A stretch of DNA of 64,000 nt from Strigamia acuminata (GCA_949358305.1 OX442315.1:11372427-11436426), one strand, 5' to 3'. Positions 1 to 11,111 are shown, numbered from the stretch's first letter. Made by a program: numbers and translations. Notes: a model not told the origin generated them from the letters alone.

Positions 1-380
1 GGGAACCCCAAAGTTCCTAGACGAGGCCTCCGCGACGCTAAACCAAACCCTAGACAACAGGCACGGATAGAAGACTCGAGAGAGCATTCCACCGCGTCCG
101 TGACGACGAATCCGTGACGAATTTACGACAACTCGAGACGCCGCCTTTGTTCCGCCGACCACGCGGAACCGACGACGCCATCTTGAGAAATCCTTTGTTC
201 GACTCTGACCAAGTCGACTTCAGTTGTATACTGAGTGTATTTTAAAGGCATAAAGCCTGGTGAATAAATTACCTGTTTATTTACATACATTTGGTATTCA
301 TTTGGGTATTTGCATAATTGATCACAGGTAAAGTATTACACGTTAGCGCTATTTAAACCTATACAAAGTAGGACGCGACA
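1..380 (+). repeat. left LTR, 3' part
   Basis: Direct repeat of 6171-6550. It ends GGACGCGACA, followed by CG and the tRNA-Pro-like primer binding site at 383-400. Confidence 0.9.
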
Positions 381-450
381 CGTGGGGGCCTGTCCGGGAT
401 TTAGAAATAAATCTCAAACTGAACTTGTGATCTCTTTTAAAAATTACCAA

Positions 451-2445
451 ATGAAAATGTCAGACAAAGATGAACAATCCGCGTCTGAAACCGAGCAATT
501 TATGCTCAAAAAGGGAAACAGAACCTCCGACTATCACCAAAGGTCGGACGGTCCAGTTCCGGAACAATCCGCTAAGGCGAAAGCCCGAGCAAACAAACAA
601 AAAATGAAGGCGCAAAAAGAGGAGCAAGCTGCCTCGCTCACAGCCCCCCATGGGCCAGAGCGAGAGCGGATTCCCTTGAATACGCAGAAAGAGGAGCAAG
701 CTGCCTCGCTCACAGTCCCCCCTGGGCCAGAGCGAGAGCGGGTTCCCTTAAATATGCGAACCTTCGAAGAAGTCGATACAGAAGTTCGGAAAAATCTAGA
801 AGAATTTTGCGATAAATCACCCGAACGAGTATCGATATTAATAGCCGAGGAGACAAGAAAAACTCCGAAGCAGACAGCAAAAATTGGCACAAACCCATCG
901 CAACCAATGGACCAGACTCCAGTACAAAACCAAGGCGGGACCCCGATAACTCCCCAAGTTACGGCGAGACCTGCCTCGGTTTCCCCCGAAGTGGTCCATT
1001 TAATACGACTAGACCAAACTTCGCAGCGAGGCAGGAGCGGGACCCCGATAGCCCCCCAGGTTACGGTGCGACCTGCTTCGGTCTCTCCCGAGATAGCGCA
1101 CTTGATCCAGCTAACGCAACAAGCTGCCCGACTGAAAGCAGTGATAGACATTCCAGTAGGGACGTTGGTCTGGGAATCAATTACTCTACTCACTGATGCT
1201 ATCTGTGTGGCCCAAGCCCCAACGCCAGTCGCAAGACCAGCAGCGGAGACGCCCATGCCACGAGTAACGCCCAGCGATACCGGAGGTTTCGTACCAAACC
1301 CCCATAAAGCCTTTCACAAGGCCCGCGAAAAGGCTCGAGAAGAAGTGATATCGGAAACAATAAATCGGCAACGAAGACTGAGCGCAGAAAGAAAAGAACT
1401 TTGGAAGGAAGAAGAAGAAAAACAACATCGCGACAAAAGGACAGCCGAGCAAACGGAAAAGATGATACAAAAAATGAGAGGAGACCAGGAAGCCGAGATA
1501 AAGCAAGAATGGAACGTCACCGTAGAAGGAAAGCATAAAAAAGCCCAAAACTACAAGGATCAATTCCGAGAACTCCTGGCGCAACATAAAATGGAAAAGC
1601 TGCAAAAATTACGAGAAGAAGCCATAATTCAACACCAAAAGTGGGAAGAACAATACCATGAAAGAATGAAAGCCGAAAAGGCTAGAAAGGAAAAAGAACA
1701 ATTCCTGAGAGAGCAGGAAGAATGGGAGCGAGAAAGATGGACTGAAGAATATGAAGCTAAAAAACAAGCTATAATTGATGAACAGAAAAGATGGGAAGCC
1801 GAGAATTGGAAAAAAGAAACAGAGAAATTCCAAAAAAAATACGAACAAGACATTTCGGAGAGAAATAAAAGAGAGGAAGACCAAAAAATAAATCAAGAGC
1901 CCCCCTGTGGCTCTGACACGGAAACAAGAGAGCGCAGAACAAAGCCGACGAAAGCGGCAAAATTAGGAAGATCCCACGAGGACAACCGACCGGAACCGAA
2001 ATCGAGGGACCGTCACCCCTTGAAGGGATCCGAAACTGGAGCGACCACTAACGCTTCACTCGATAGGGAGAATACAAATAAGGACTGCAAAGGCCCAGAA
2101 AATGAAGAAACTAAATGGCATTCTTTTTGTGGGAGCAGCGACGGAGGGGAGCCGCCGCCATCCGGAAGCCCGAAAAAGCCACAAGATGGCGATGAAATTC
2201 CACCTAGAAGAGCGGAGAATCGCCCCCATGGCAACCCCTCCGACCCCTCCGACTCGTCAGACGACGACCACCCAAGTCGGTCGTCCACAAAGGGAAATCG
2301 AGCGGGCAGGGACGGCGACCAACGCCGACCCGACCCCACGAGCACCTCAAACCGATCTTCCCGGAGCTGTCATCCTCGCTCACAAGCCGCATGTCCACGA
2401 GCAGACGACAAGGAACAACAGAAAGGAAGCATCCAGCAGAACTAA
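451..2445 (+). CDS. LTR element ORF1: charged coiled-coil protein
   Basis: The frame is open from just after the primer binding site (382); the first ATG is at 451, with another at 457, giving about 664 aa. The N-terminal third has two internal duplications: KEEQAASLT..GPERER occurs twice in tandem, and a GTP..PQVT.RPASVSPE block occurs twice. The middle (about 1300-1890) is a long Arg/Lys/Glu-rich heptad region, probably a single long coiled coil. The C-terminus is a low-complexity Ser/Pro/Asp/Arg tail. Its place next to the primer binding site is that of a gag gene, but there is no CCHC zinc knuckle and no recognisable capsid motif. It overlaps ORF2 by 344 nt in another frame, an arrangement like gag/pol overlaps. 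Function is unknown. Confidence 0.6.
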   Translation: MKMSDKDEQSASETEQFMLKKGNRTSDYHQRSDGPVPEQSAKAKARANKQKMKAQKEEQAASLTAPHGPERERIPLNTQKEEQAASLTVPPGPERERVPLNMRTFEEVDTEVRKNLEEFCDKSPERVSILIAEETRKTPKQTAKIGTNPSQPMDQTPVQNQGGTPITPQVTARPASVSPEVVHLIRLDQTSQRGRSGTPIAPQVTVRPASVSPEIAHLIQLTQQAARLKAVIDIPVGTLVWESITLLTDAICVAQAPTPVARPAAETPMPRVTPSDTGGFVPNPHKAFHKAREKAREEVISETINRQRRLSAERKELWKEEEEKQHRDKRTAEQTEKMIQKMRGDQEAEIKQEWNVTVEGKHKKAQNYKDQFRELLAQHKMEKLQKLREEAIIQHQKWEEQYHERMKAEKARKEKEQFLREQEEWERERWTEEYEAKKQAIIDEQKRWEAENWKKETEKFQKKYEQDISERNKREEDQKINQEPPCGSDTETRERRTKPTKAAKLGRSHEDNRPEPKSRDRHPLKGSETGATTNASLDRENTNKDCKGPENEETKWHSFCGSSDGGEPPPSGSPKKPQDGDEIPPRRAENRPHGNPSDPSDSSDDDHPSRSSTKGNRAGRDGDQRRPDPTSTSNRSSRSCHPRSQAACPRADDKEQQKGSIQQN

Positions 2446-3316
2446 CTCGCCATTAAGTAGCCCCGAGTCTGAATTTGAGAATAATAAGCACAAGCCAAAG
2501 AAAAAAGCTCGAGACAGAAAAGCAACGCTCCCTTCATGTCCAAGCCACACCGAAGTAACGAGCGAAGTCGACCACCGGAACAAGCAGTTAACGAAAGCAT
2601 CAGACGGCGAGACGGTACAGAAAAAGAATTTAACGAAAACAGTCATTTCTTTTTCGGGAAGAATAAACTGCGACCAAAAAGAAAATAAAACGCTAAACGA
2701 TGTACGGGCTTCTACACTGACTCCACTGCCAATCGTGAATATTTGTGATGAGCATGGCCAAACAAATAAGGCAGGGCAAGCAATATTAGGACCAAAGAAG
2801 AAAATTAAAGATTTGTTGCCGAAAATTACGAATGGCAAACCAGAGCTTTTGCAAGATGACCAATCAAATCCTCATCGGGAAACGGACCAACAAAAACAGC
2901 CCGACGTAACTCCAGCCCAACCGGACCAAGCGATTTCGGAGAGGGAGGAAGCAGAAGAAAGCACTTCTGAAAATGATAAAACAAATCATCCTCACCGTGC
3001 CAAACAGAAATGCGACGAACATCATCCCAAGCAAGAAGACAGACAATGGAATCGATTGTTACCTCCAATGAACAAATATAAATGCACCCCCTGGCTAAAT
3101 GAAAGGAAAAAACTAAAAGACTGCGTTCATGAACCTAACCAATCAAGCACGTTGCATAATCCCAAAATTGACTGTCAAATTAGGGCCTCTTCACGCAGCC
3201 CGATAAAAACCAGAGCAACGGTGGGATTAAAACAGCTAGAAAAAATGGCTCAACCACCATCCGTTGGAACATTACAAACTCCTCAAGTTACTAAGCCGAC
3301 CAGAATGCAAAACTAA
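2102..3316 (+). CDS. LTR element ORF2: charged protein of unknown function
   Basis: This ORF of 404 codons has an ATG at 2102 and overlaps the end of ORF1 in the next frame. The product is rich in Lys, Asn, Gln and Pro and I recognise no domain. It ends at a TAA (3314-3316). After that stop the same frame is open up to the MITE insertion at 3443. The MITE plus one target-site copy is 444 nt, a multiple of three, so the frame resumes unchanged at 3887 in ORF3. ORF2 and ORF3 may therefore once have been one reading frame broken by a single stop and a transposon. Whether the stop is natural cannot be told from one copy. Confidence 0.45.
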   Translation: MKKLNGILFVGAATEGSRRHPEARKSHKMAMKFHLEERRIAPMATPPTPPTRQTTTTQVGRPQREIERAGTATNADPTPRAPQTDLPGAVILAHKPHVHEQTTRNNRKEASSRTNSPLSSPESEFENNKHKPKKKARDRKATLPSCPSHTEVTSEVDHRNKQLTKASDGETVQKKNLTKTVISFSGRINCDQKENKTLNDVRASTLTPLPIVNICDEHGQTNKAGQAILGPKKKIKDLLPKITNGKPELLQDDQSNPHRETDQQKQPDVTPAQPDQAISEREEAEESTSENDKTNHPHRAKQKCDEHHPKQEDRQWNRLLPPMNKYKCTPWLNERKKLKDCVHEPNQSSTLHNPKIDCQIRASSRSPIKTRATVGLKQLEKMAQPPSVGTLQTPQVTKPTRMQN

Positions 3317-3442
3317 AAAGAGAAACGAAAAAAGACAAGAGAAAAAAAGAACCGACCGGCCAATTGTGAACCATTTGCAATGAAGCGCCGACCGCCCGAT
3401 CTCACTACGAAGTGCCACAATAAAGAGTTTGTTGCTAACCGC

Positions 3443-3878
3443 TAGACCTGTGCGCCGAGCGCAATTTTTCGGCGGCGGCTTGATTCGGCTGGTCGCCACG
3501 AGGTGGCGGCGGCTCGAACCCGGCTCGTTCGCAGGGGTCGGCGGCTGGCGGCTCAGCCGATCCAATACGGTATCGGCGGCGGCTAGCCGGCTGATCGGCT
3601 AAGCCGAAATTTTCGGTGTAAAATCAACAAAAAAACCAAAAAACTCTCCAAAAAAAAAAATTAAAAAAAATTAACAAGAAAAAAATAAAAACTTGCGATA
3701 AAATCATCTGAAAAAAAAAAAAAAAAAAAAAAAAAATTCAGCCGTTCGACGCCGGCAAATCAGCGGCGGCGGCGGCTTGTAATTAGTTGTAAATTGTCGC
3801 CACACGGCGGCGGCGGCTATGGTCCAGCCGACCAGCCGCCGAGCCGAGTCAGCTCAGCCGACTCGGCGCACAGGCCTA
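3443..3878. mobile_element. hAT-type MITE nested in the LTR element
   Basis: A 17-bp terminal inverted repeat (TAGACCTGTGCGCCGAG left; right end the complement with one mismatch) is flanked by a perfect 8-bp duplication CTAACCGC at 3435-3442 and 3879-3886. The 8-bp duplication is the hAT signature. The 436-bp body has no coding capacity and is rich in GGC repeats and A-tracts, with subterminal motifs resembling AGCCGAC. Confidence 0.85.
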
Positions 3879-3886
3879 CTAACCGC

Positions 3887-5701
3887 TCCTTCTCAGAGCT
3901 CAAGAGAGCAAATCAGTTAGACGACATCTGGGGAGGGGAGGAGATAAAGAAAGCAACAATAATTTTGGAAGAAAATCAAGAATGGCCAAAAATGGAGAAA
4001 GGAGCATTAAAAACAGATTGTGAGCAAGACAAACTATGTCCAAACTTCAAGGACAATTGGAGTGAGCCAGACAGCACTAGAATGATAACAGTGCTGTCAA
4101 CTCTGAAGAAACAAATTCTCTGTCTGTTACACGAGCTCCCGCTTGCCAGCCATCCAGACAGGACACAGACCCATTACCGAGCCAGAAAACTAGTGTGTTG
4201 GCCGAAGATGAGAAAAAACACTTCTTTTCTCATTGGACAATATCCCCAAGATGTTGCCACTGGGCGAATTAAGATCGGCGCCCTTGCCAAACGCTTTGCT
4301 GAGGAGATCACGGAGAATTTATTCGATGCAGCACTGAGATTCAAATTCAAGAAAAAAGTATTATCAGAACATATTCACGGCTGGATCAAGACTTTAATAA
4401 CGCTGCCGACAGAGATTGCAAATGGAGACCCAACCACAGTGGGGCCCGACCGCGCCAAGCACCAGAAACAAAACAAAGCCTGTACGGCCCCCTCAATCGA
4501 AACTTCAATGATTGAGGCCCCAGCGGATAATAAACGAGATCTAATGGAGTTATCAAACGAGAAGCGAAGCGATCGATTAACCCCAATTGACCCAGTCATC
4601 GTTCAGGCGAGAAATATTCACTCACGAATCTGGGACATTAACCAACGACGTAACGATAATACAAACAGCCGACAGAGAACCAATGCGATCAGAACGACTG
4701 TTCCAGTTCCGAAGACCATGCCCTTATCCCGACTTACATTGAAAACTATTTCTCAAAAACAAATTCGAGAAAGATTGCCAGTCGACTACTCGCTACAGGG
4801 AAGCATTATGTGCCGACCAAAAGAAGTGTTGTGCTGTCAGACAACAGAACAAGCAATAACACAACCCATGCGAGTATTGATGGATCTCCAAGAACGAGAA
4901 GCAAAGGATACAGTGAATCCCAGTCGCAACGAACTCAAAGCATTTCTTCTTGAAATAGAAAACGCCAAAGTCGCCGTTGCCACTTTGTCCAATACTGCTC
5001 GGGCCACCCTTAATCGAGAGGGTATAAGAATACCTCCATCATTGAGCGACATATGGAGCCGGATTGTCTCCTCGACAAGCAACATCCACTATGGTTTGAC
5101 ACATGACAAAGCCAAGTCAGAGGCAGCAACACAACGAATCGCAAACCGCCAAGAGCGTTTAGTGCGCTTCCTCTGCATGAGGGTAGAAAATTCCCCAAGG
5201 AGGGACGTGGCCGTAGCCAACCAAGACCGACTGTCTCAGCCAACCACATCGGCTAGCCAACAGCCAACCAGTCCCTGGTGTGTCATTTCATCAGTTGCAG
5301 TTGGGCCCTCAACAACTTCACCATCAACTGACAATCCCGAGCAACAAGACTCATCACGGAACTCACAGAATCAACCCAGAGTACCGAGAGCACCAAAGTC
5401 AATTCCAACTCAGACGGCTAGCCCATTTGTACTGACCATTGCCATAGAGACATCGGCCCCCCACAACGACAGTGAAAATCTTGTTGTATTCCTCACATAC
5501 TGGAGGCATACACAGACCGAAACAACAGGCAAACCAAAAAATAAACATGTTTTGTTCTCCAGGAAAGACCAAAATGGCCTGCGTTCTATTCTCAACGGAA
5601 ACCGATTATTCCCGACATCTCACATCCCGGCATCAGCCTTAAGTTTTGATTATACGTTACCACGGGCTGAGAGCTGGAGGAGAGTTAGGGATCGCTTGTG
5701 A
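3887..5701 (+). CDS. LTR element ORF3: unknown protein, interrupted at its 5' side
   Basis: The frame is open from the MITE insertion (3887) to the stop at 5701. The first ATG is at 3982, with another at 3992. The roughly 600-residue product contains no YxDD, DDE or CCHC motif and no clear membrane segment. It has a mixed helical part (about 4200-5150) and a Ser/Thr/Pro/Gln-rich tail (about 5220-5420). It ends 31 nt before the right LTR, directly before the purine tract, so it fills the position where pol or env would end. It shares the frame of ORF2. Unrecognised. Confidence 0.4.
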   Translation, partial: SFSELKRANQLDDIWGGEEIKKATIILEENQEWPKMEKGALKTDCEQDKLCPNFKDNWSEPDSTRMITVLSTLKKQILCLLHELPLASHPDRTQTHYRARKLVCWPKMRKNTSFLIGQYPQDVATGRIKIGALAKRFAEEITENLFDAALRFKFKKKVLSEHIHGWIKTLITLPTEIANGDPTTVGPDRAKHQKQNKACTAPSIETSMIEAPADNKRDLMELSNEKRSDRLTPIDPVIVQARNIHSRIWDINQRRNDNTNSRQRTNAIRTTVPVPKTMPLSRLTLKTISQKQIRERLPVDYSLQGSIMCRPKEVLCCQTTEQAITQPMRVLMDLQEREAKDTVNPSRNELKAFLLEIENAKVAVATLSNTARATLNREGIRIPPSLSDIWSRIVSSTSNIHYGLTHDKAKSEAATQRIANRQERLVRFLCMRVENSPRRDVAVANQDRLSQPTTSASQQPTSPWCVISSVAVGPSTTSPSTDNPEQQDSSRNSQNQPRVPRAPKSIPTQTASPFVLTIAIETSAPHNDSENLVVFLTYWRHTQTETTGKPKNKHVLFSRKDQNGLRSILNGNRLFPTSHIPASALSFDYTLPRAESWRRVRDRL

Positions 5702-5732
5702 ACACTCCGTGTTCAAAGCTGGGGGAAGGACG

Positions 5733-6550
5733 TGTGGTGAGCAAAGTGGATAAATATTCCCCCCAAGCGGATATTTGCCCTTTGACTCACTGCAATAGAC
5801 GGGTCGTTCCCCTCGTGTTGGCTCCGCCTCTCCCTGAGCAGGTGTGTGCCCCGAGGGGAGTGAGGTGACGGGTGGCAAGCCCCCATTGGCTGCGCCTGCC
5901 CTTCACACTGACCCATAAAAGGGAGAAATTCCCGCCAAAAGACAGAACTTACACAAACGACACCAAGAACACAGCAACTACCTCACCGTCAGGCCAACTT
6001 CAACTACAAGTTAGGATTGATCGAGGATCGCTGAGTAAAGTGCAAACTGTAACTCTCACGAAGTCACTTGCAAGCTATTCCTGCGAAAGCACGAGAATAG
6101 CCCTTGTGAAATCACCTAGAATAATCGCCCAGTCGATTATTCGCCGAAGTAAGTGTCCGAGTGCTTTGTAGGGAACCCCAAAGTTCCTAGACGAGGCCTC
6201 CGCGACGCTAAACCAAACCCTAGACAACAGGCAGGGATAGAAGACTCGAGAGAGCATTCCACCGCGTCCGTGACGACGAATCCGTGACGAATTTATGACA
6301 ACTCGAGACGCCGCCTTTGTTCCGCCGACCACGCGGAACCGACGACGCCATCTTGAGAAATCCTTTGTTCGACTCTGACCAAGTCGACTTCAGTTGTATA
6401 CTGAGTGTATTTTAAAGGCATAAAGCCTGGTGAATAAATTACCTGTTTATTTACATACATTTGGTATTCATTTGGGTATTTGCATAATTGATCACAGGTA
6501 AAGTATTACACGTTAGCGCTATTTAAACCTATACAAAGTAGGACGCGACA
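5733..6550 (+). repeat. complete right LTR
   Basis: It starts TGTGGTGAGC after the purine tract at 5721-5730 and ends GCGACA at 6550. Positions 6171-6550 match 1-380. It holds a TATA-like box near 5911 and a GAATAAATTA polyadenylation-type signal near 6431. Confidence 0.85.
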
Positions 6551-6568
6551 TGATTTACATGAACAATG

Positions 6569-6751
6569 TGTTGGTTTATATATTAATCAAACACGCTTGC
6601 AGAAAAGAAGAAGAAGATTTATTCTCCATTCTCTCTTGGAACAACAACGATACAAGACAAGTTGCTAAGGCAACCCCAGAAAAATACGCAACAACAAGAC
6701 TTATATTAACAATCATTCAATCGCTTTAGCACTTAAAAACTAACTCTCACA
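6569..6751 (-). repeat. copia 3' LTR
   Basis: It is an identical copy of 11112-11294, with CAATG target duplication outside and a purine tract inside. Confidence 0.93.
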
Positions 6752-6865
6752 AATTCCCCTTCTTTTTAACCCTAAAGAGATTGATTTAACAAAAAACATT
6801 TTTGCTCATAAATTATTCATGAATAAACGAACGAATTAAATTCTATTTTCTTGACTTTCTTGCTT

Positions 6866-9800
6866 CTAGTAGATCCCTATGCCTTTGACGCATTTATTCA
6901 CGTTTGGTCCACTAAGTGGTTTAGTTAGTAGATCCGCCCACATCTCGATGCCTGCTACGTGTTCGACCCGTATCTTGTCCGTTTCCACCTTCGACTTTAT
7001 CATGTGATATTTACGATTCAGGTACTTCGAACGAACACGTTGTATGCCATCCTGTAACATTTGGACCGCTGACTCATTGTCGTTGTACAGCGTCACTTCT
7101 TCACTCATTCCCATCCCGATGTCCGAATAAACTGATTTTACCCAAACGAGATCCTTAATGGCGTCGGCTATGGCATCTAACTCGCTCTCACAACTCGATT
7201 CCGCTACATTTCCCTGCTTTTTGCATCTCCAGCTGATCAATGCATCCCCATTCTTCACGACAAATCCGGTGAATGATCTTGCTTTGCAAGTGGAATCCCA
7301 GCTCGCATCTGCGTATGAGTGCAGACGTGAAACCCCTTTGGTGTAATGCAACTTATAATCCAATGTGCCCTTAATATAACGTAGGACGCGTTTTGCTGCT
7401 AACAGGTGTATGTCCCTTGGGTCCTTGCTGAAGCGAGACAACGAACTGACCGCGAAGCTCAGGTCTGGACAAGTACTTGTTGCTAAGTACATAATACTCC
7501 CCACGACTTCCTGATACAGCCTTTGGTCTACGGGTTCACTGTCCTCGTACTCCTCCAGTTTGACTCCCACCGCGCAAGGTGTGATTGCCGCGTTACATCT
7601 GTCCATTCCAAACTTTCAGGGCATAACTTCTTTGAAAAAGACAAATCTCCTTATCATTTTGACTAACTTCCAGCCCTAACACGTATTTCAGCTTTCCCAT
7701 TGCCACCAGCTCTATATATCTGTTCAGATCCTTGATCTTGCTGTCCCGTATCCCTGCATTAGAACTAGCTGTCACTAGGTCATCCACGTAGACCCCGATA
7801 ATGACCATTCCACGCTTATCTCTGTACAGATACAAGCACGGATCATCCGGCATCCTCTCAAAACCTGCTTTGATCATAACTTCGTGTAACTCTTCATTCC
7901 AGCAGCACCCTGCTTGCTTGAGCCCATAAATGCTCCGCAGTAGCCTGCAAACCTCATCTTCTTCTCCTTCTTCAAAACCTTTTGGCTGCTCCATAAATAT
8001 CCTTTCTTTTAATTTACCGTGCAAATATGCCGTTTTGACATCGTACAGATCCAGTAGTAAATCATACTTTGCCGCAAGGTCAATCAATATCCTTAAAGAC
8101 TCGATACGGACCACCGGCGCATACGTTTGGTCATAATCGACCCCGGGCCTCTGACTGCAGCCCACCGCCACAAGGCGAGCTTTGTAACGGCTCACACTGT
8201 CGTCTGGGTTCAACTTTGCTCTGTAGACCCATTTGGATTTAACTGCTTTGGTGTCGAGTGGACGTTTCTCCACCTTCCAAACTTCATGTTGTGCCATCGA
8301 GTCAATCTCGTCTTGCATGGCCTCCTGCCATTTGCCTGCTTGTGGAGAAGCGACTGCCTGCTCGTAAGTGTCTGGCGTCACCGCGACATCGGCTGCGAGT
8401 GCTTGTTCTCTTAATCTACATGAACGTCGCACTCCCCGTTGCACCAAGTCCGCTTCTATGGCATCTATGCGTATCTGCTTTTCCGCCGCAAGAACTTCTT
8501 TAGTTGCGCCCGGCCTACGTCCTCCTCCCCGGGCGTGCGCCTGCACTGGCGCAAGAACTGGTGCGGGAACTTGCTCCCTCGGTTGCACTGGAGCCACGAC
8601 GGGAATTGGCTCCTCCTCTTCCGCTTCATCTATTACATCCAAGCCAGGGTCAGGCTGCTTGCCCGGACAAGCCGGCGCAACGGTCGCATCGTAAAACACG
8701 TCCAAGTCTATCAGGTCATCTGCCCGCTTATCTCGGACAGGAAGTAGTGTCCCCATTCGTGTCTCATTAAAAATAACGTCGTGGGACTCTGTGATGCGTC
8801 CCGAATCCGGCATAAAAATCCGGTATGCTTTACGTTTTAGAGAATATCCTACCATAATACCCTCTTTGGTCTTCGTACTTAATTTATTCTGACGAAATTT
8901 GGGTTCAAGTACGTGCGCGACACAACCAAAACGTCGCAAATGGGCAACATTAGGCGTTTTGCCCGCTCAAACCTCGTACGGTGTCCTCCCATGCGCTTTG
9001 GTTTTGCGTCTGTTACGCAAATACCCGGCTGTAAGCATAGCTTCTCCCCAAAACTCCGTAGATAGGCCCGAGTCCACCATAAGTGTCCTCATCGCCTCCA
9101 CAAGCGTCCTGTTCATGCGTTCCGCTTGACCATTACTTTGGGGCGTCCAAGGAGTCGTCAATTCATGGCGTATCCCCTTCTGACAAAAGAAGTCTGCCAA
9201 CTCATTGTTTAAAAAATCTCCCCCATTGTCTGTGCGAATGCGCTTGACCTTCTTGTCCATTTGGACCTCACATTGCGTCAAAAAATTCCTTATTGTCTGC
9301 GCCGCTTGACTTTTCTGCCCCAAAAGTCGTACGAATGCCATACGGCTGTGATCGTCCACCATAGTCAAGACGTACCTGGCTCCGCCCATTGACTCCGTAG
9401 GCATTGGCCCCATCAAGTCCATGTGGAATAGTTCCATCATTCTTTCAGACTGTTGAAAAATCAATCGCTTATGTGGCATTTTCGCCATTTTCCCTTTAAT
9501 GCATTCTTCGCATTGTTCCTCATGTGATTTCGCATCCCATTTTAGTCCTCTAACCAAATCCGTCTTTATCATCTCCTCCATACTTCTATAGTTGGGATGT
9601 CCCAATCTCTGATGCCACAAAATTCGCGTTGGCATTTGCACTGCGTGCGCCGTTTCCACCTGCTGCGCCGTTTCCGGTGCTTCCCTGCACGTTTCCGAAA
9701 TTATAAACTTATCGTTCACGCGTCGCGCCGCCATTATTTCATCTCCGTCCGGGTCCCTTATGCTTGCGCGTTCTCGTGTGAAGACCACCTCCAGTCCTGC

Positions 9801-10097
9801 GTCAACTATTTTTGGTACCGACAATAAATTGGTCTGCAAATCCGGAATCAGCAATACATTTTTTAGCCGTAATCTGTTCGCCGAAAATTCGTCTTCGACC
9901 ACCAATTCTCCTCGCCCCGGCGAATGTGTCTCAATTCCACCGCTTGCTAATCCCACACTCTTTGGAAATAACTCGAAAGATTGGCATTTTTCTCGACTCG
10001 ATATCATATGACTAGTTGCTCCCGAATCGAGCAACCACTCGTCCTCTTTGGCTTGACTGCGTTGCTGGTGTGCCATCAAAACTTGTGCTCCACACAT
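6866..10097 (-). pseudogene. copia pol (protease, integrase, RT, RNase H), disrupted
   Basis: Reading on the minus strand, a DSGAT protease motif lies near 10030. A His/Cys zinc region and integrase core (DNGGDF, then an AERMNR segment carrying the catalytic Glu) lie between about 9590 and 9100. The RT has LDLYDVKTAYLHG and the YVDDL active site near 7780-7790. The RNase H spans 7606-6866, with YADASW and ending near LTKPLSGPNV. A TGA at 8967-8969 cuts the integrase C-terminus in the same frame, and a frameshift near 7600 separates RT from RNase H. Catalytic motifs are all still visible, so the lesions are recent. The copy is not expected to make a full Pol protein. Confidence 0.9.
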
Positions 10098-10103
10098 ATA
10101 CTC

Positions 10104-11010
10104 TCATGGATGTGGTTCCTTGCAATGCGCTGTATGTTCTGTTGTTTTCTTTCCGCCTCTTCCTCTCGTCGCTGGTCTAAAATTCGCGCCCCGGCCGCGC
10201 GCGCTGTTGCCTGTCGCATTCTCTTCAGTTTTGCGCTTTGTCCAGCAATCACGTGCGAAATGCCCCATCTTGTGGCAATTATAGCACTCTATATTGCTCT
10301 TGCCTCTCGCCCGTGCTTTGTATGCACTCTCATTTCCTGGTGCGCTTTTCTTTCTTTCTTTTATTCTGTCTTCTTCTGCACGCAGGGTCATTCGTGCTTC
10401 TGCCAAAGTCAATTCGTTTTTCTGGCCTTCAAATATGCGTACATTAGGATCAAACTCCTGCCTTAATCCTCCAGACATATACGCGATCAACTCTTTCTTG
10501 GAAAATATCTTCCCCAATTCAGCCCCCTTGTTGGCTATGGCTTGAACTCGATTTAAATACTCGTCCACTGTTTCCTTGTCCTGCATCTTGAGTTTTGCAA
10601 GCTCTACACCACACCTGACAACCTCATACTCATTTTTCGGCCCCATATCTTCTTCAAAAGCCTGCCACAACTTCTTGGCGCTTGTTTCCGTCCCAAACCG
10701 AACCGCCTGTTCCGCTGACAGTGATAACACCTGCCTGTAAGTTCATGGCCTCGTTGTTCTTCTTCCTCCAGTTATCCCATATGGCCCTCATCTGGCCATA
10801 ATTCGCCTGTCCTTGGCGTCCCTTCTCGGGTTCATCCTCTTCAATTGTCAACTCCCATAAGTCCTTCATCTTCAGTACTGTCCTTATTCTCATCTTCCAT
10901 AAGAAGTAGTTCTGGTCAGTAAGCCGCTCAATTACTGTAGATGACGACGAGATGTTTACCGACGATGCTGCCATCTCTCGACGATAATTCTCAACAAACG
11001 GGCAAAACAA
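10104..11010 (-). pseudogene. copia gag, frameshifted
   Basis: The first part (11010 to about 10720) has the LTDQNYFLWKMRIR motif of copia Gag. The second part (10730-10104) contains the UBN2/retrotran-gag-like region and a CCHC zinc knuckle, CYNCHKMGHFARDC, near 10235-10280. The two parts are in different frames, with the shift near 10740. The second part is in frame with pol and separated from it by one TGA at 10104-10106. In copia elements gag and pol normally form one frame, so this TGA is more likely a mutation than a programmed stop. Confidence 0.88.
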
Positions 11011-11111
11011 TTCAACTTTAGTTTTTCTCTTTTCGCAATTAATTCCGAGTTTAACTTGCGGTTTGACTCTCTTGTGTGCCGTGCATTTCTCAACCGTCCT
11101 CTGCTACCATT

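Larger units (their letters stand above)
1..6550 (+). mobile_element. LTR element without reverse transcriptase (left LTR truncated by window)
   Basis: Positions 1-380 repeat at 6171-6550 without indels and with about two mismatches by eye. The complete right LTR runs 5733-6550 (818 bp, TGTGGTG...GCGACA), so about 438 bp of the left LTR lie outside the window. A primer binding site follows the left LTR at 383-400; it begins TGGGGGCC and matches the tRNA-Pro type with about two changes. A purine tract (5721-5730) precedes the right LTR. The right LTR has a TATA-like CCATAAAAGGG near 5911 and an AATAAA near 6431. The interior carries long charged ORFs, but I see no aspartic protease, reverse transcriptase (no xxDD box), RNase H or integrase motif. 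The best description is a non-autonomous or otherwise novel LTR element. The near-identity of the LTRs says it is young. Confidence 0.85.

Noticed and set aside
382-450. Start of ORF1 at 382
   Set aside because: This codon is GTG inside the primer binding region; the first ATG in frame is at 451.
3794-3886. N-terminus of ORF3 within the MITE
   Set aside because: The 93 nt are transposon-terminal sequence with no ATG; the element's own coding sequence resumes at 3887.
10104-10106. Programmed gag/pol readthrough at the copia TGA
   Set aside because: A second TGA at 8967 and two frameshifts show general decay, and copia elements normally use one frame. Mutation is simpler.
11094-11109. tRNA-Met gene end
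   Set aside because: Only the 3' acceptor complement is present, directly beside an LTR; it is a primer binding site, as are 383-400, 28766-28778 and 59561-59604.
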